Assembly: GCA_014529385.2 (NCBI GenBank)
Contig: CM043947.1
Coordinates: 104,621,811 to 104,685,810 of the forward strand
Length of the DNA stretch: 64,000 nucleotides
Reading direction: 5' to 3'
From: Adiantum capillus-veneris
Taxonomy: Eukaryota; Streptophyta; Polypodiopsida; Polypodiales; Pteridaceae
Positions 1 to 11,286 of the stretch are shown here, piece by piece. The notes beneath the pieces were generated by a model. The model worked only from the letters and a program-made list of their open reading frames with translations. It was not told where the DNA came from and did not search any database. The translations under genes were made by a program, and so were the position numbers. Each line of letters begins with the position of its first letter. The first letter of the stretch is position 1.

Positions 1-69
1 GGATTCAGAGTCTCCTTGTGCATTATGGGCCTACAGAACTGTTATCAAAACAAGCACATGATTTTCTCC

Positions 70-625
70 TTACCACTTGGTTTATGGCAAGGAAGCTTTA
101 TTGCCAATTAAAGTGGATATTTGTGCACTCAAGCTATTTTCATTGGGAGATGAAGGGCAAACAAACATCTGGCAGAAAAGATTGTTGGATCTACAATGTT
201 TGCAATTGGATAGAATTTCAGCCTTGAGCTACTATAAAGAAGTGACAAAGAAGGCTCACCTAAAGGCTAATGAATGTGTACAAGATAAGGGAATTGGAAA
301 GAGTGATTTAATGTTGCAATACAGCAATAAGTCGGACAATACCTTTCAAAAAACGTTTCATATCAAATGGCAAGGTCCTTTTACTTTTGTCAAGAAGTTT
401 GATAATGGCACATACCAATTAGTAGATTTCAGTGGTACACAACATAAATATCGTGTTAGTGGTTATAGAATGAAGAAATATCCAACACATTTGATGAGGA
501 CTGTGACAGATGAGATGCTATCAACAGAGGAAGACAGTGTGGAGACATTTGAGAATGTAAATGAGGTTTCTGGGAATGAGTTGCACCAGTTGTTCACCCT
601 AGGAACCTCTGGTTGTCATGAATGA
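70..625 (+). pseudogene. Ty3/gypsy integrase C-terminal fragment (Tat-like)
   Basis: The reading frame opens with LVYGKEALLPIKVD, the conserved segment just after the integrase core. It continues through QDKGIGKSDLML and ends in the C-terminal module FHIKWQGPF...GTYQLVD...VSGYRMKKY. The same order occurs at the end of the intact integrase at 56929-58110 (LVYGQEALQPIELN, KDKGINEGDLVL, FQTRWQGPY, KVNGYRLKPYL), so this belongs to a related Tat-like lineage. The catalytic core lies outside the window or is lost. The stop at 623-625 is followed at once by a purine run, as in the intact element. I see it as the 3' end of a truncated retrotransposon; the relationship is clear, but sequence identity is only moderate. 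Confidence 0.85.
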
Positions 626-631
626 TCAATC

Positions 632-643
632 AAGCTGGGGGGT
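632..643 (+). other. Candidate polypurine tract and 3' LTR start
   Basis: A G-rich run (AAGCTGGGGGGT) follows the integrase stop by a few bases, and TGTCAAG starts at 644. The spacing copies that of the Tat-like element, where stop, polypurine tract and LTR follow each other at 58110-58139. No second LTR copy is present in the window, so the LTR end cannot be set. Confidence 0.4.
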
Positions 644-2600
644 TGTCAAGCTATTTCATGAATTTATTTGATTACCATAAAGTCATTAGGTCATGCCTAA
701 AAGCTCGCTCACTAGACTCATGTATATATGTGTACATACCCCTCCAAGTTTTGTAAGTGGCCCTGTAGAAATTCATGTACAAAGGTGTGATATTACCAAG
801 ATTTGGTGCTGATTCTTTGGGTTGTTAGAGTCCGCAAAACATGTGTTTTAATAAATATTTTCAGCCGTGCTTTATAGCTCGTGAATCAAACTTGTACATC
901 ATGAGTTATGAGCCTCAACTTAGAAAGTGAATGTAGGTGCATGCGACAAGGGCAGCTGGGCCAACTTGATAATTTGAATTATAAATGATGAGGTTTAAGA
1001 ATTCTAGATGTATCCAAGATGATGGGCGTCAAGCTGTGTGTTACGGTGTGTCAGTCTGTGACCGGAGCAGCAAGTTATGCTTGGGGGAAGTTTGTCTGAG
1101 AAGATCTTCTACTTTCGGGGGAAATTTTGAAATTTGTAGGCACAAAGGATTTGGGAGGAACAAGGAGGGTCTTGCAATGTGGTGGGGGGATTGTCCCACA
1201 TGGGAAGGGAAAAGTGGAGAGTGGGGGGTATCTAGCCTAAAGGGGGAGCCCATTATGGGTGTATTACCTTGTGGAGAGCTCTCAAGGCTAGCTATGGAGG
1301 GGCTAGTGGGCTCATGGGGAGGAAAGGGTGCATTTTTAAGCTCCAACTAGCCTTGATAGGAATGTGGAAACATTTTTTGGTCCTTGGCCACTTGCCCCCA
1401 CCCCATTCCTTGGTAAAATGGTCACCAACACCTTATGTTTTGCCCAAAAAAGGCCTAAAATGAGCCAATTAAGTGATGCCTTGATAGAGAGCCTTGTCAG
1501 CTAAGAAGTGAGAGAAAATTCTTGAAGATAAAAGATAAGAAAGCCCCCATTTTAATAGCTGCAACACCTGCACAACTTTGAGAGAGCTCATTTTTTAGCA
1601 AGAAAGAGAACACCCCCAGTTTTGGTGGCCATAACTTCTCCATATTTCATCTGTTTTTTGCTTATGGATACTCTACAGACATCTCCACAAGACGATATTT
1701 GTCATGATTTCCTCAATTTATTCTAATTTTGAATGTCTCTCATTGTTGAAGGGTTTTACATAAATTCCCACAAGTGGTTACCACAGGTTTTTTTGGCCGT
1801 GCAATAGTTCTTCCTACAATTTGGATGGCCCCGATGAGCATCTTTATTGTTGACTTGCATAAAGGCATGTAGTCTATGACTGTCTTCTTCAAGCACATAG
1901 TTAACATCATCAAAATATTGGTTGCTTCTTCTGAATACTCTTCTCTCTCAAGGGAGCTCTATTTATTTCAGGGGGTTTGAAACTTTGTAGCATTGTCATT
2001 TCCATTGCCATGTTTGTACCAATTTCCTCATACAAGCTCATTTTCTCCTCAATACATGCATGCATTTCAGTATGTTTGGTCTCAAACAAGTTTGAAGACA
2101 TGTGGCTACTCCTTGCCTCCATGCTGCCTAGGGAAAAGAACACTTTGAGTGAAAGGATACTTGCACATGCTCTTGAGCTCCAAAAAAGACTCCAAGCCTT
2201 TCTCACTTATATGATTTGACCTCTTGGTATAATTTAAGGTCCTCTCTATTTGTTGTTGCATATTAAATCCTTTTGGATCTCCCCTTTGGTGGATTGCATA
2301 TGGGACCTACTTCTCTACCTCGTTGGGATATTTTCTCTGTGCGTGCTAGTTTCCATTTGGCATTCTCAATGATTATGCATTTTGCTTATTATGACATCTA
2401 TGATAGGTAGATATAGATAGAGAAATAGATTGAATTATCATCCACAAAGGTTAGTTATGTCTTATGGGGAAAAAAATAAAACATTACAAAGTTCCTTCTA
2501 AATAAAGGTTTGTTGGATACATCACAATTAAGGAGTAAGGGTCTAGCAAGGTGTGATACTAGGGAAGATAAGATGAAATGAACAAAACCTAAGAAGGGGT
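644..2600. other. No recognisable gene; probable LTR/intergenic sequence
   Basis: Open frames here are short and show no family motif. The first part may be LTR sequence of the element ending at 625, because it follows a polypurine-like run. I see no tRNA, splice-supported exon or repeat array. Confidence 0.35.
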
Positions 2601-3410
2601 AGGTGAGGGGGAGCCGGTTTGGGAGTTCAAAACTCCTAGATAATGGCTTTACCTTCTCAATAAACTGACCATTTCCCTATTTTGTGCACTTCTCACATCT
2701 TTTGGAGTTCTTCTTTCTTCTCTTTGAGCTAGGTGGGTGTTAAGTAAATCTTCTGAAAACCAGAATTTGGTGTCCTTGAGAAGTCTCAATTTCTCAAGGA
2801 GTTTGATTTGATGCACCTTGGTCATGAAAGTTAGGATTGCATAGTTGGTGCGATGTTTGTGTATAAGAGAGGTACTTGTGGCTAACCCATTGTACCATGT
2901 GGGCTATTGTTTGGATGATAGTCAAGGAATCATGGAACATTGAAGTCAATATCCTCTTAGCACTGTCGTTCATGTAGCATGGAAACTACATGATCTTCAA
3001 CCTTACCAAAGATGATATCATGCACTTGGACTTTGACCTCGTTTGTGAGGGTGGCATCTTCTTCCACATTTTTGTTTTTGAGCTTGAGGTCCCCCTTCCC
3101 TTTCCAGTTGCTTGGAAGCCTGCCAATGCAAACATTGAGGGCCATATACTCTTGGCATTGTCATTCACGTAGTGTGGACACTACACAGTCTTCAACATTG
3201 CAAAAGATGATATCCTACACTTGGGTTTTGACCTCCATTGTGAAGGTGGGACCTCTCTACTTCCACCTTTGTGTTATTGAAGTTCATTTCCATATGTTCT
3301 ATCTTTTCCTTTTTGTGGTTCTCCACTGTGGTCAGTCGAGCCTCAATGGCGATGAGTCTATTTTTCATCGCAATCCCTTGAGATGAGGATTGAGTGTCCA
3401 TGATAGGCAC
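2600..3410 (-). pseudogene. LINE ORF1-like protein remnant, copy 1
   Basis: The reverse strand carries pieces of the protein at 5677-6315 in order: a coiled-coil piece (RLIAIEARLTTVENHKKEK), a middle piece (VKVQVHDIIFGKVEDHVVSML), and ALNVCIGRLPSNWKGKGD. Below 2957 comes the DNA counterpart of the C-terminal end (stretches around 2770-2860 match 5750-5840). The frame is broken many times. This is an older, more decayed copy of the same non-LTR retrotransposon protein. The two copies are in the same orientation about 3 kb apart. Confidence 0.6.
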
Positions 3411-4050
3411 ATGCTTCCTATGAAGAGACTCAAAGCATCACTACTAGAGAGTCACAGGTAGCTTGAATAGAGTCAAAGTTGGTGCTCAAGACGAGTTAGA
3501 GAATTGAGGGCAGCTCGAACAAAATCAGGGTTGTGGGTATCTCAAACAAAACTAAATATGTGGGAATGATTAGATGTGTGGACAAGGCGGTGTTGGTTGG
3601 GAGAGCAAGGTTGTGTTAACGCTCTCCCAAAAGGCATCCCCTCAACAAGGGGTAGGCTGAGAACGACGCAAGAAAGAAAAGTCTAGGGTTGCAACGTTGT
3701 AGAAAGACGGCATAGAGAGAGAGGTAGACAGAATATTATTATCCATCTATCTACCTCTCTTTCTACACTAATATCTACCTAATTTATACACCTAGATAGA
3801 GAGGGTGTAGAGAGAAGAGGGACATAGAGAGAGATAGAGAGAGAGGTTGTATCTACACCTAATCTCTCTATCTACACTCTCTATTTCTACTCTCTACGTC
3901 TCATCCCTCTCTACCTAATTTCTACACCCTCTCTATCTAATCTATCCTAAATCCTAACAGAACGATCGTACAAGTGAACTTCCTCCAACTCCCTTGAAAT
4001 GTATGTCATATCAAATTGTTGAGTATCATGTTGCAATGTTTTTGTGTGAG
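3411..4050. repeat. GA/CT-rich low-complexity stretch
   Basis: 3710-3950 holds short degenerate GATAGAGAG/CTCTCTATC units on both strands, including inverted stretches able to pair. No coding region was recognised. Confidence 0.5.
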
Positions 4051-4053
4051 CAT

Positions 4054-4500
4054 TCATATCCGCAATACAATAACATCACCTTCACCTTTGAAATAAGCAA
4101 TGTCCTCTTCTACATAAAAAAATGGCTGATCTCTATCCATGCAAGCATAAAAGGGAGAACCATGATGAGGAATGTAGCAACCGGCTACAAAAATGGGTGC
4201 TCTTTTTGGTGTCATAATTTTTAGCCATACATAAAGTTTGTACTTGTCATCTTTCACAATTGATACAAAATCTTCCAATCCTTCTTAACCATACATGCTA
4301 CCCCTCCTTGTCTTGTTTGTTGCTTAAGATTCTTTGACCACATCAATGAATGTACATTGTAATTCTCCAAGCCGTTAATCCTTTGTGTATCATGCTCCCA
4401 AGTTTCAACAAAAAGTAAAACATCGGCTTTGCTTGTTAGTTCATCAATTCCAACCCCCGCATTCCATGGGTAGCCATTACAATTCCAAAATCATATTTTC
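4054..4500 (-). pseudogene. LINE APE-type endonuclease, N-terminal half
   Basis: The reverse strand reads WNCNGYPWNAG, then ADVLLFVETWEHD, then GGVACMVKK, then CYIPHHGSPFY and EEDIAYFKGEGDVIVL. This is the order of the apurinic-like endonuclease of non-LTR retrotransposons: an N-terminal Asn, the metal-binding Glu in VETWE, and the approach to the GDFNAR motif. The sequence breaks off there. At least one frameshift separates the first part from 4054-4278. The rest of ORF2 (RT) is absent. A C-terminal piece of a similar domain lies at 15324-15614 on the other strand. Confidence 0.6.
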
Positions 4501-5080
4501 AATTGTAACTCAGGTCTCCTTCAAGTGCTGACTCCCCTATGATAGTGACCTCTGAGTGCTCTTTTATAGGTGCAAGCTACTTAGTTTAGTACAAACTAAT
4601 TAGGTTTAAGGCTTTAAGCCAGAGAGACAAAGCAAGTAGCCGGGCCTTGGATGGTTGACCAGTGCTTTGTTTTGAGATTAATAATAAAATGATATAGGTG
4701 GGCCTTGGTGACCATCACCTAGAGAGAGGTGGATTATACAAATGTCTTTTTTCAAAGTTTAGCTTTGGAAAATGGAAAATGAATTACCCTACGGATGTTT
4801 ACTGAGGAAATGCATCGTGGATGAGATGCCGGTGAATCGTAGGCTTTACTAGTGCGTTGGTGTAGCGCTTGTCAATTTCGATACCGGTTGGGGCATGCCT
4901 TTAACGTCTTTCTTTGAATTGTTGTCACCATCACGTGTTTTCGGTACCATTTGTCGATGCATCGATGTTCGTTTTTGTTGCTTTATTTCCTTCTTGTGTG
5001 TGTACGTTGTTGGTGCGTATGTGATTGTGTGCATGTGCTTATGCGTGTAGGGTATGTATGTGTGTGTATGTGAGTGTGTG
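4501..5080. other. No recognisable gene
   Basis: Short unrelated open frames only; the far end grades into the GA/TG microsatellite block. Nothing else supported. Confidence 0.4.
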
Positions 5081-5195
5081 TGTGTGTATGGAAAGAGAGA
5101 GAGAGAGAGCTTTTTTTTTTTTGAACAAGAGAGAGAGCGAGAGAGATAAGTGTATATGTGTGTGTATGTAAGTATTTTTGAGTGTGTATGTGTAT

Positions 5196-5278
<83 letters not shown>

Positions 5279-5303
5279 ATGGTAGATTGAGAGAGTTGTG
5301 AGG

Positions 5304-5335
<32 letters not shown>

Positions 5336-5349
5336 GTGTGAGTGTGTAT

Positions 5350-5431
<82 letters not shown>
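5081..5431. repeat. Compound GA / TG microsatellites
   Basis: GA runs lie at about 5092-5109, 5201-5276 and 5355-5431, joined by TG-rich spacers. The spacer after the second run (CTATGGTAGATTGAGAGAG followed by TG repeats and TATGGA) recurs at 6772-6850. Long Leu/Ser or Glu/Arg reading frames through this block are products of the repeat, not genes. Confidence 0.95.
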
Positions 5432-5438
<7 letters not shown>

Positions 5439-5676
5439 TTGAAATATCGTCCCATGCAGGTCATATATGACCTATGGGACCAGAAACAAAACAGTACAAA
5501 GGATTCCGTTTGATACATATTAGTTAAGGACTGAGGGTCCATCGAGTGGTGGAAAAAAAAGATAAGGTAAGATGAACAAAAACCTAAGATCAGATAGGTG
5601 AGGAGGGAGTTCAAAACTCTTGGATGATGGCTTTACCTCCTCGAAAAATTGCCCATTTCCCTGGTGTGCGCGCTTC

Positions 5677-6315
5677 TCACATCTTCTGGAGTTCGGCCTT
5701 CTTCTGTTTGAGTTGAGTGGGTGTGAGATCTTTAGCAAACCAGATTTTGGTGTCCTTGAGAAGCTTCGATTGCTCAAGGAGCTTGACTCGATTTTCTTTG
5801 GTCTTGAAGGTAAGAATTGCATGGTTGGTGCAATGCTCGTGAGCGAGAGTGGTGATTGTCTCTACATCCCATTGTATCATGGGGATTGTTGTTCGGATGC
5901 GAGAGAGAGACTCGTGGAACTTGGGGTCCTCCTTTCCTTGCCAATCACTCGAGAGCCCGCCAATGCAAACATTGAGAGCAATAGTATCTTGTCGTTGTTG
6001 TTGGCATAGCATAGACGTCACATGATCTACTTTGTGAAAGATGACATCCTGCACTTGAGTCTTGACCTTCTCCGTGAGGGTGATTTCTACTCTGTATTGA
6101 GCTTGAGTTCCTTTTGTTCCATCTTTCCCCTTCTTGGATTTCTCCACTGTGGTGAGGCGAGACTCAATGCTTGTGAGTCTTTCCTTCAAAGAGTCGTTTT
6201 TTGTGCGAAGTTTTTCAACTTCATGTTGAGGCCGGGCTATCCTGTCCACCTTTGGGGGTGTTGCCACGACGCCGGCAAATGTGGGCTTTGCACGAGACGA
6301 AGCCCGACTGGCCAT
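5677..6315 (-). CDS. LINE ORF1-like protein (coiled coil plus RNA-binding C-terminus)
   Basis: An uninterrupted 212-residue frame. It has a basic N-terminus (MASRASSRAK), then a heptad-rich coiled coil at about residues 27-70 (EVEKLRTKNDSLKERLTSIE). Next come a possible RRM-like middle (ALNVCIGGLSSDW) and a C-terminal piece (HAILTFKTKENRVKLLEQSK, KIWFAKDLTPTQLKQKKAEL). This order resembles ORF1 proteins of L1-type LINEs (trimeric coiled coil, RRM, C-terminal domain), which bind the element RNA. Plant L1 ORF1 more often has a zinc knuckle, which is absent here. The start was chosen at 6315; an upstream in-frame ATG at 6414 adds 33 residues. Downstream sequence ends in microsatellite, so no ORF2 follows. 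Family call by eye; alternative: unrelated coiled-coil protein. Confidence 0.55.
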   Translation of the reverse strand: MASRASSRAKPTFAGVVATPPKVDRIARPQHEVEKLRTKNDSLKERLTSIESRLTTVEKSKKGKDGTKGTQAQYRVEITLTEKVKTQVQDVIFHKVDHVTSMLCQQQRQDTIALNVCIGGLSSDWQGKEDPKFHESLSRIRTTIPMIQWDVETITTLAHEHCTNHAILTFKTKENRVKLLEQSKLLKDTKIWFAKDLTPTQLKQKKAELQKM

Positions 6316-6696
6316 GGTGGGCACTTGGTCCAGAAAAAATTCAAAGTAAAGCTTAGGCTTGATTAAATTAAGAGCCGATTGTGTGTAGCAAGCAGGTCGA
6401 GAGCAGCAAAGCATTGGGTGCGTGTGCCTCTATCGGGCATAGGTCGAGCCTACAGAGACTGAGCCTGGGCAGGTGGCGAGGCCTAGGCAAAGACCACCCC
6501 CGCGAGTAGAGGCCACGACTGGCGAGCAGGGGCCGAGACTATAGAGCGTGAAAATGAGTAGGGTCCGAGACTATAGAGCGTGAAGAGAGGCAGGGTTGCT
6601 ACTAGGTGTGGGGGAGCAGGGATCTGTGGCCTCCCCTAGGGATGCCCCCTCACCCAAGGGAGGGTGGAAGCACAGGGGTTAGGGCTCACTGTCTGC

Positions 6697-6700
<4 letters not shown>

Positions 6701-6774
<74 letters not shown>

Positions 6775-6808
6775 ATGGTAGATTGAGAGAGTTGTGAGGG
6801 TGAGGGTG

Positions 6809-6891
<83 letters not shown>

Positions 6892-6926
6892 GTGAGGGTG
6901 AGGGTGAGTGTGTGTGTGTGTGTGTG

Positions 6927-6964
<38 letters not shown>

Positions 6965-6988
6965 GGTTATGGTCTGTGGTTGATGAGG

Positions 6989-7038
<50 letters not shown>

Positions 7039-7099
7039 GGTTGCTTTTGATAATGGAGGAGAGAGATAGAGAGGTGACGGTCTGTGGTTGATGATGAAT

Positions 7100-7132
<33 letters not shown>

Positions 7133-7210
7133 TTGGTTGCTTTTGATAATGGAGGAGAGAGAGAGAGAGAGGGATATGGTGCCCAGCAAGAGGGAGAGAG
7201 AGAGGAGGGT
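6701..7210. repeat. GA / TG compound microsatellite block
   Basis: GA runs at about 6701-6772, 6846-6889, 6932-6965, 6992-7035 and 7103-7131, with TG runs at about 6816-6842 and 6911-6929. A short unit (GTTGGTTGCTTTTGATAATGGAGGAGAGA) is repeated at about 7036 and 7132, so the block has grown by segmental duplication as well as by slippage. Confidence 0.95.
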
Positions 7211-7429
7211 TGATCCAAGGGTGGCGGCCCCCTCTGTGAGTGCAAGGACAAGGGGAGGTGGGGTGGTGGTGGCGTCAACCTGTAGCAACAAAAATGTTTG
7301 TTTTTTTGAATTCATATTAAGGCGCCCCCTCTTGGGGTTAGTTCCCACGATCGAGGATTTTAAAAACCGGCTATCAATGCCATCGCACTTGCAACCGTAT
7401 TCTCTCTTTCTCTCCCTTTGAAATCCCAC

Positions 7430-7470
<41 letters not shown>

Positions 7471-7830
7471 TCACACACACACACACACACACGCATGCAC
7501 AATCAATCTTTGGTGGAGCTCTCCACCACTTGACGATTGTTGGAGAGGAGAGGGTGGGACCACAAGAGGGCTATATACAAGAGGACCGCAACAAGATTTG
7601 AATGCTAGAGGAACACAATAGGTAAGATTCTACACATCCCCCCCCCCGCCCCGCAATTGTGTTAAACACACACACACATTAGAAAAGTTAGATTCAAAAA
7701 ATTTTGTACCTCTTTTATGTTTGGTGTAGGTGCTTCTTGCTTGCTTGGTTGACCTCACTTTGGTTGTTTGATGGTTTGTTGTAGGGGTGTGATTAGCTCA
7801 AATAGATACTTGCTTGCTTGCTTGGTGTGT
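7211..7830. repeat. CT / CA microsatellite and spacer, no gene
   Basis: A CT run at about 7434-7468 is followed by a CA run at 7473-7492, with a C-rich tract near 7640-7652. No coding signal. Confidence 0.7.
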
Positions 7831-8832
7831 AATTAGGGAGAGAGAAAAAGGAGAGAGGAAAAGAAACGAAGAAAGAGAGATTAGTGTAGATTGAATGGTT
7901 AATGTTAAACTAATATTAACATAGAGATTAGTGTAGATTTTATGATTAATGTTAACTATATGTTTAACTAGAGAGAGAAAAAGTCAAATTAAACATCACA
8001 CGGACACATTAAACTTCTTGTATGTTTAATGTTACATTAGTGTGAACTTAGAGTGAATTGATGTGTGAAAGATGTGAATGTTAAATTAGAGAAAAAAATA
8101 GAGAGAACAAAAGAGAAAAAAACTAAACATTAGAAAAAGCAAAAAAAAGAAAAAGTGATAGAGTATGATAAATTGTATATTAAGAAAAGGGTTTAGAGAG
8201 AGATTAGAGAGAAAAAGATTCAATTTAGTGTATCTAAAACTAGAGAGTGGAAGAGAGGAAAAGAGAGATGGGAGAAGAGAGATTAGAGGGAGGAGAAGTG
8301 TTAAAATAGTGTAGATTGAATGAGAGAGATAAGAAGAAAGATAATAGAGAGTAAAAGAGGGATAGAGGGTGTAGAAAGAGTAGAGAAAGAGTAGAGAGAG
8401 AAAGTGAGTAGAGAGAGATTCTTAGATTAGAGAGAGAAACAAGGATAGAGTGAGTAAAGAGTGTGTAGAGAGGGAGAGAGAGTAGATAGAGGGTATAGAG
8501 ATAGAGATTAGGTCACAAAGAGTACATAAATAACGTTAGGATTTAGAAAGAGATTAAAGTGTAGAGAGGTGTACATAGAGTAGATAAAATGGGGGTAGAG
8601 ATTAGGTGAAGAGGGAGAATACATAGAGAGTAGCAATAGAGAGATTCAAGATTAGGGGATAGGGAGAGACTTAGAGAGAGGGTAGATATAGAGATTAGAT
8701 AGATAAGATTAGGTTTTAGAAAAAGATTAGGGTGTAGAGAGAGGTGTGGAATAGAATAGATAGAGAGAATGTAGAGATTATGTAGATTAGGTAGAGAGTA
8801 TGTAGAGAAGGTGTGGAGATATAAGCGATTAG

Positions 8833-8907
<75 letters not shown>

Positions 8908-9489
8908 GGATAGAGGTTAGGATGTAGAGGGAGAGTAGAGAGAGGTTAGGATGTAGATAGAGGGAGTAGAGAAGGTGTAGATAGAGAGATGAAGGATACA
9001 TAGAGTGTAGAGATAGATAGAGGGACTAGAGAGAGTGTAGAGATTTATTTCTATTTAGCACTCTCTCTATATTTAGAGGGTAGATATAGAGATTAGGTAG
9101 AGAGTAGATAGATAAGATTAGGATCTAGAAAGAGATTAGAGTGTATAAAGAGGTGTGTATAGAGTAGATAGAGAGGGTGTAGAGTTTAGGTAGAGAGGGA
9201 GGATACGTAAAGAGTGTAGATAGAGATGAAGTAAAGGGTAGACAAATAAGGTTAGAATTTAGGAAGAGATTAGGGTCTAGAGAGGGGTGTGGATAAAGTA
9301 TATAGAGTGAGCAGATAGAGAGATGGAGGATCCATAGAGTGTAGAGATAGATAGAGGGACTAGAGAGAATGTAGAGATTTACCTCTATTTAACACTCTAT
9401 CTATGTTTAGAGGGTAGAGAGAGGATAGATATAGAGATTAGGTAGAGAGTAGATAGATAAGATTAGGATATAAGAAGAGATTAGGGTGT
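7831..9489. repeat. Degenerate GA-rich minisatellite
   Basis: More than 1.6 kb of loosely repeated units built on TAGAGAGAGTGTAGAGATTAGGTAGAGAG, with a pure GA run at about 8834-8893. It continues at 14871-15318, so the copia element between is an insertion into it. The long Leu/Ser-rich reverse frame near 8543-9001 is a product of the repeat. Confidence 0.85.
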
Positions 9490-9494
9490 AGAGA

Positions 9495-9721
9495 TGTTGG
9501 AATTAGGGTTGCAGAGAAACACACACAGCTTGGAGAAGACGAAGGAAGCTCAAGCCACACAATAGAGAGTGTATTACTTAGTGTGCAATGGAAAGATAGA
9601 TAGCCCTAGAGTGATGGGCGTATATACAATGCTCGGGGGAAAAACCCTTCTAAAGAGGGAAAAAATGCCCCGGCGGTTCTAGTGGGTTCACACACATCAC
9701 TACCACATGTATATGGTAACA
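9495..9721 (-). repeat. copia 3' LTR
   Basis: 227 bp, near-copy of 14643-14870. Begins TGTTACCATATACATG and ends CTAATTCCAACA on the reverse strand. A TGTATATA stretch inside could be the TATA box. Confidence 0.93.
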
Positions 9722-9731
9722 AATCCCCCCT
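9722..9731 (-). other. copia polypurine tract
   Basis: Reverse strand reads AGGGGGGATT immediately before the 3' LTR, the expected place for plus-strand DNA priming. Confidence 0.8.
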
Positions 9732-9796
9732 GGAGTGATGCGGTGAACGAGAGCTGGCACATGAGTAAAGGGAAGTGCCATGCCCTGAGGACATGA

Positions 9797-11286
9797 TCAG
9801 TTCACAAAAGGGAGTAAGCCTAAAGCTTTACAGAAAGCTTCAAGCTTCTCACGAGACAATGCCTTTGTGAAAAGATCTGCAAGGTTCTCCTGTGTTGGCA
9901 CATAAGCCAAGCTGATCTCTCCGGCTGAGAGCCTCTCCCTGACATAGTGGTAATGTACCTCAATGTGCTTTGTGCGAGCATCAAAAACTGGGTTCCTCGC
10001 AACTGCCAATGCGCTCTGACTGTCAGTGTAGATAGTGTTGGCAGTGTCCTGTCCAACACCCAAATCATCCATAAGGCGTCTGAGCCATACACACTCAACC
10101 ATAGCAGTGAATATTTACCTGTACTCAGGCTCACAACTCGAAGTGGACACAGCTTCTTGCTCAACCATGATATACATGAATTGCCAAGCATGAAACAAAA
10201 ACCACTTGTGGACACTCGCGTGTCAAAACAACCAGCCCAATCTGAGTCCGAAAAAGCGTGTAAGTCTTGCGGCAATGATTCCCCCTTGGGATAAAACAAG
10301 CCAAGATGTAAAGTTCCACTAAGGTAGCGGAAAATCCTCTTGACAGCCTGCTAATGCTTAGACCCTGTGCTATGCATAAATTTGCTGACCTGTGAGACTG
10401 CAAACTGAATATCTAGCCTCGTGTTGCATACATAAATGAGGCAGCCAACAGCAGTTTGGTAAAGAGTGACATCAACAGGATCGCCAGCATCATCTAGACT
10501 CAATTTCAAACCTGTTTCCATGGGAGCGGCAATAGGTTTTCAATCCTCAAGTCCAAACTTGCATAGCAATGTCTCTATGTAACTTTTCTGACACAAGGAA
10601 ATACCACCATCACACTGCTTAAACTGTAGACCCAAGTAATTATGCAACAGCCCCAAATCTTTCATCTTGAAAGTAGCATTCAAATAAGCCTTAAATTTAG
10701 CAATATGTCTCTCATTTGGTCCAGTGATCAGCAAATCATCGACATAAAGAGCCACAATGAGAAGTATATCATCCTCACGCTTTACATACAATGTGATTTC
10801 TGTTGGACTGTTACGAAAGCCTCGTTTAACCAAATGAGTGTCAGCTTTCTCATACCAAGCATGAGGAGATTGCTTCAACCCATACAAAGCCTTCTTACAT
10901 CTGCACACTTTGTCCTCTTCTCCTTTTATGACAAAACCATGAGGCTGTGTTACATAAACTTCCTCAAATATGTCACCATTCAAGAAAGCAGTAACAATGT
11001 CTCATTGATGTACATTCCAACCAAAATGAGCTGCCAATGCACACAGAAAATTCACAGTAGTCATACGACAAGTGGGAGAAAAAGTCTCTTCATAATCTAT
11101 GCCTTTTTGCTGTGCATAACCCTTTGCAACAAGTCGAGCCTTATGGCGATAGATCTCACCATCCGGCTTGCGCTTCAACTTGTAAACCCACTTTGTACGA
11201 ATGGCCTTTTTGCCAGGAGGTAAATCACATAAAGTCCATGTGTCATTTTCTATAAGTGCATCATATTCTGATTGCATGGCAGCCAT
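9797..11286 (-). pseudogene. copia reverse transcriptase and RNase H
   Basis: On the reverse strand: RT start with TWTLCDLPPGKKAIRTKWVYK and HKARLVAKGYAQQKGIDYEETF (11002-11286); RT palm with KALYGLKQSPHAW and the catalytic YVDD in ALYVDDLLITGP (10540-10983); then the copia RNase H with DSDWAGC and, in another frame, YTDSQSALAV and a terminal ENLADLFTKAL (9797-10299). A TGA separates the first two RT pieces at about 10999, and further stops or shifts separate the RNase H pieces. All landmark motifs of copia pol are present, so this was a complete domain set before decay. Confidence 0.92.

Noticed and set aside
1041-1346. Pro/Ser-rich reverse frame and Gly/Trp-rich forward frame
   Set aside because: Both frames exist because the stretch is G-rich; no motif, no homologous copy in the window.
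4849-5614. Long Ser/Leu-rich and His/Thr-rich open frames on the reverse strand
   Set aside because: They are GA/CT and TG/CA microsatellites read in all frames; there is no codon structure beyond the dinucleotide repeat.
6773-7492. 239-residue reverse frame
   Set aside because: Runs through several GA and TG arrays; no domain, composition explained by repeats.
8543-9001. 152-residue reverse frame rich in Ser, Leu, Tyr
   Set aside because: Product of the degenerate GATAGAGAG minisatellite.
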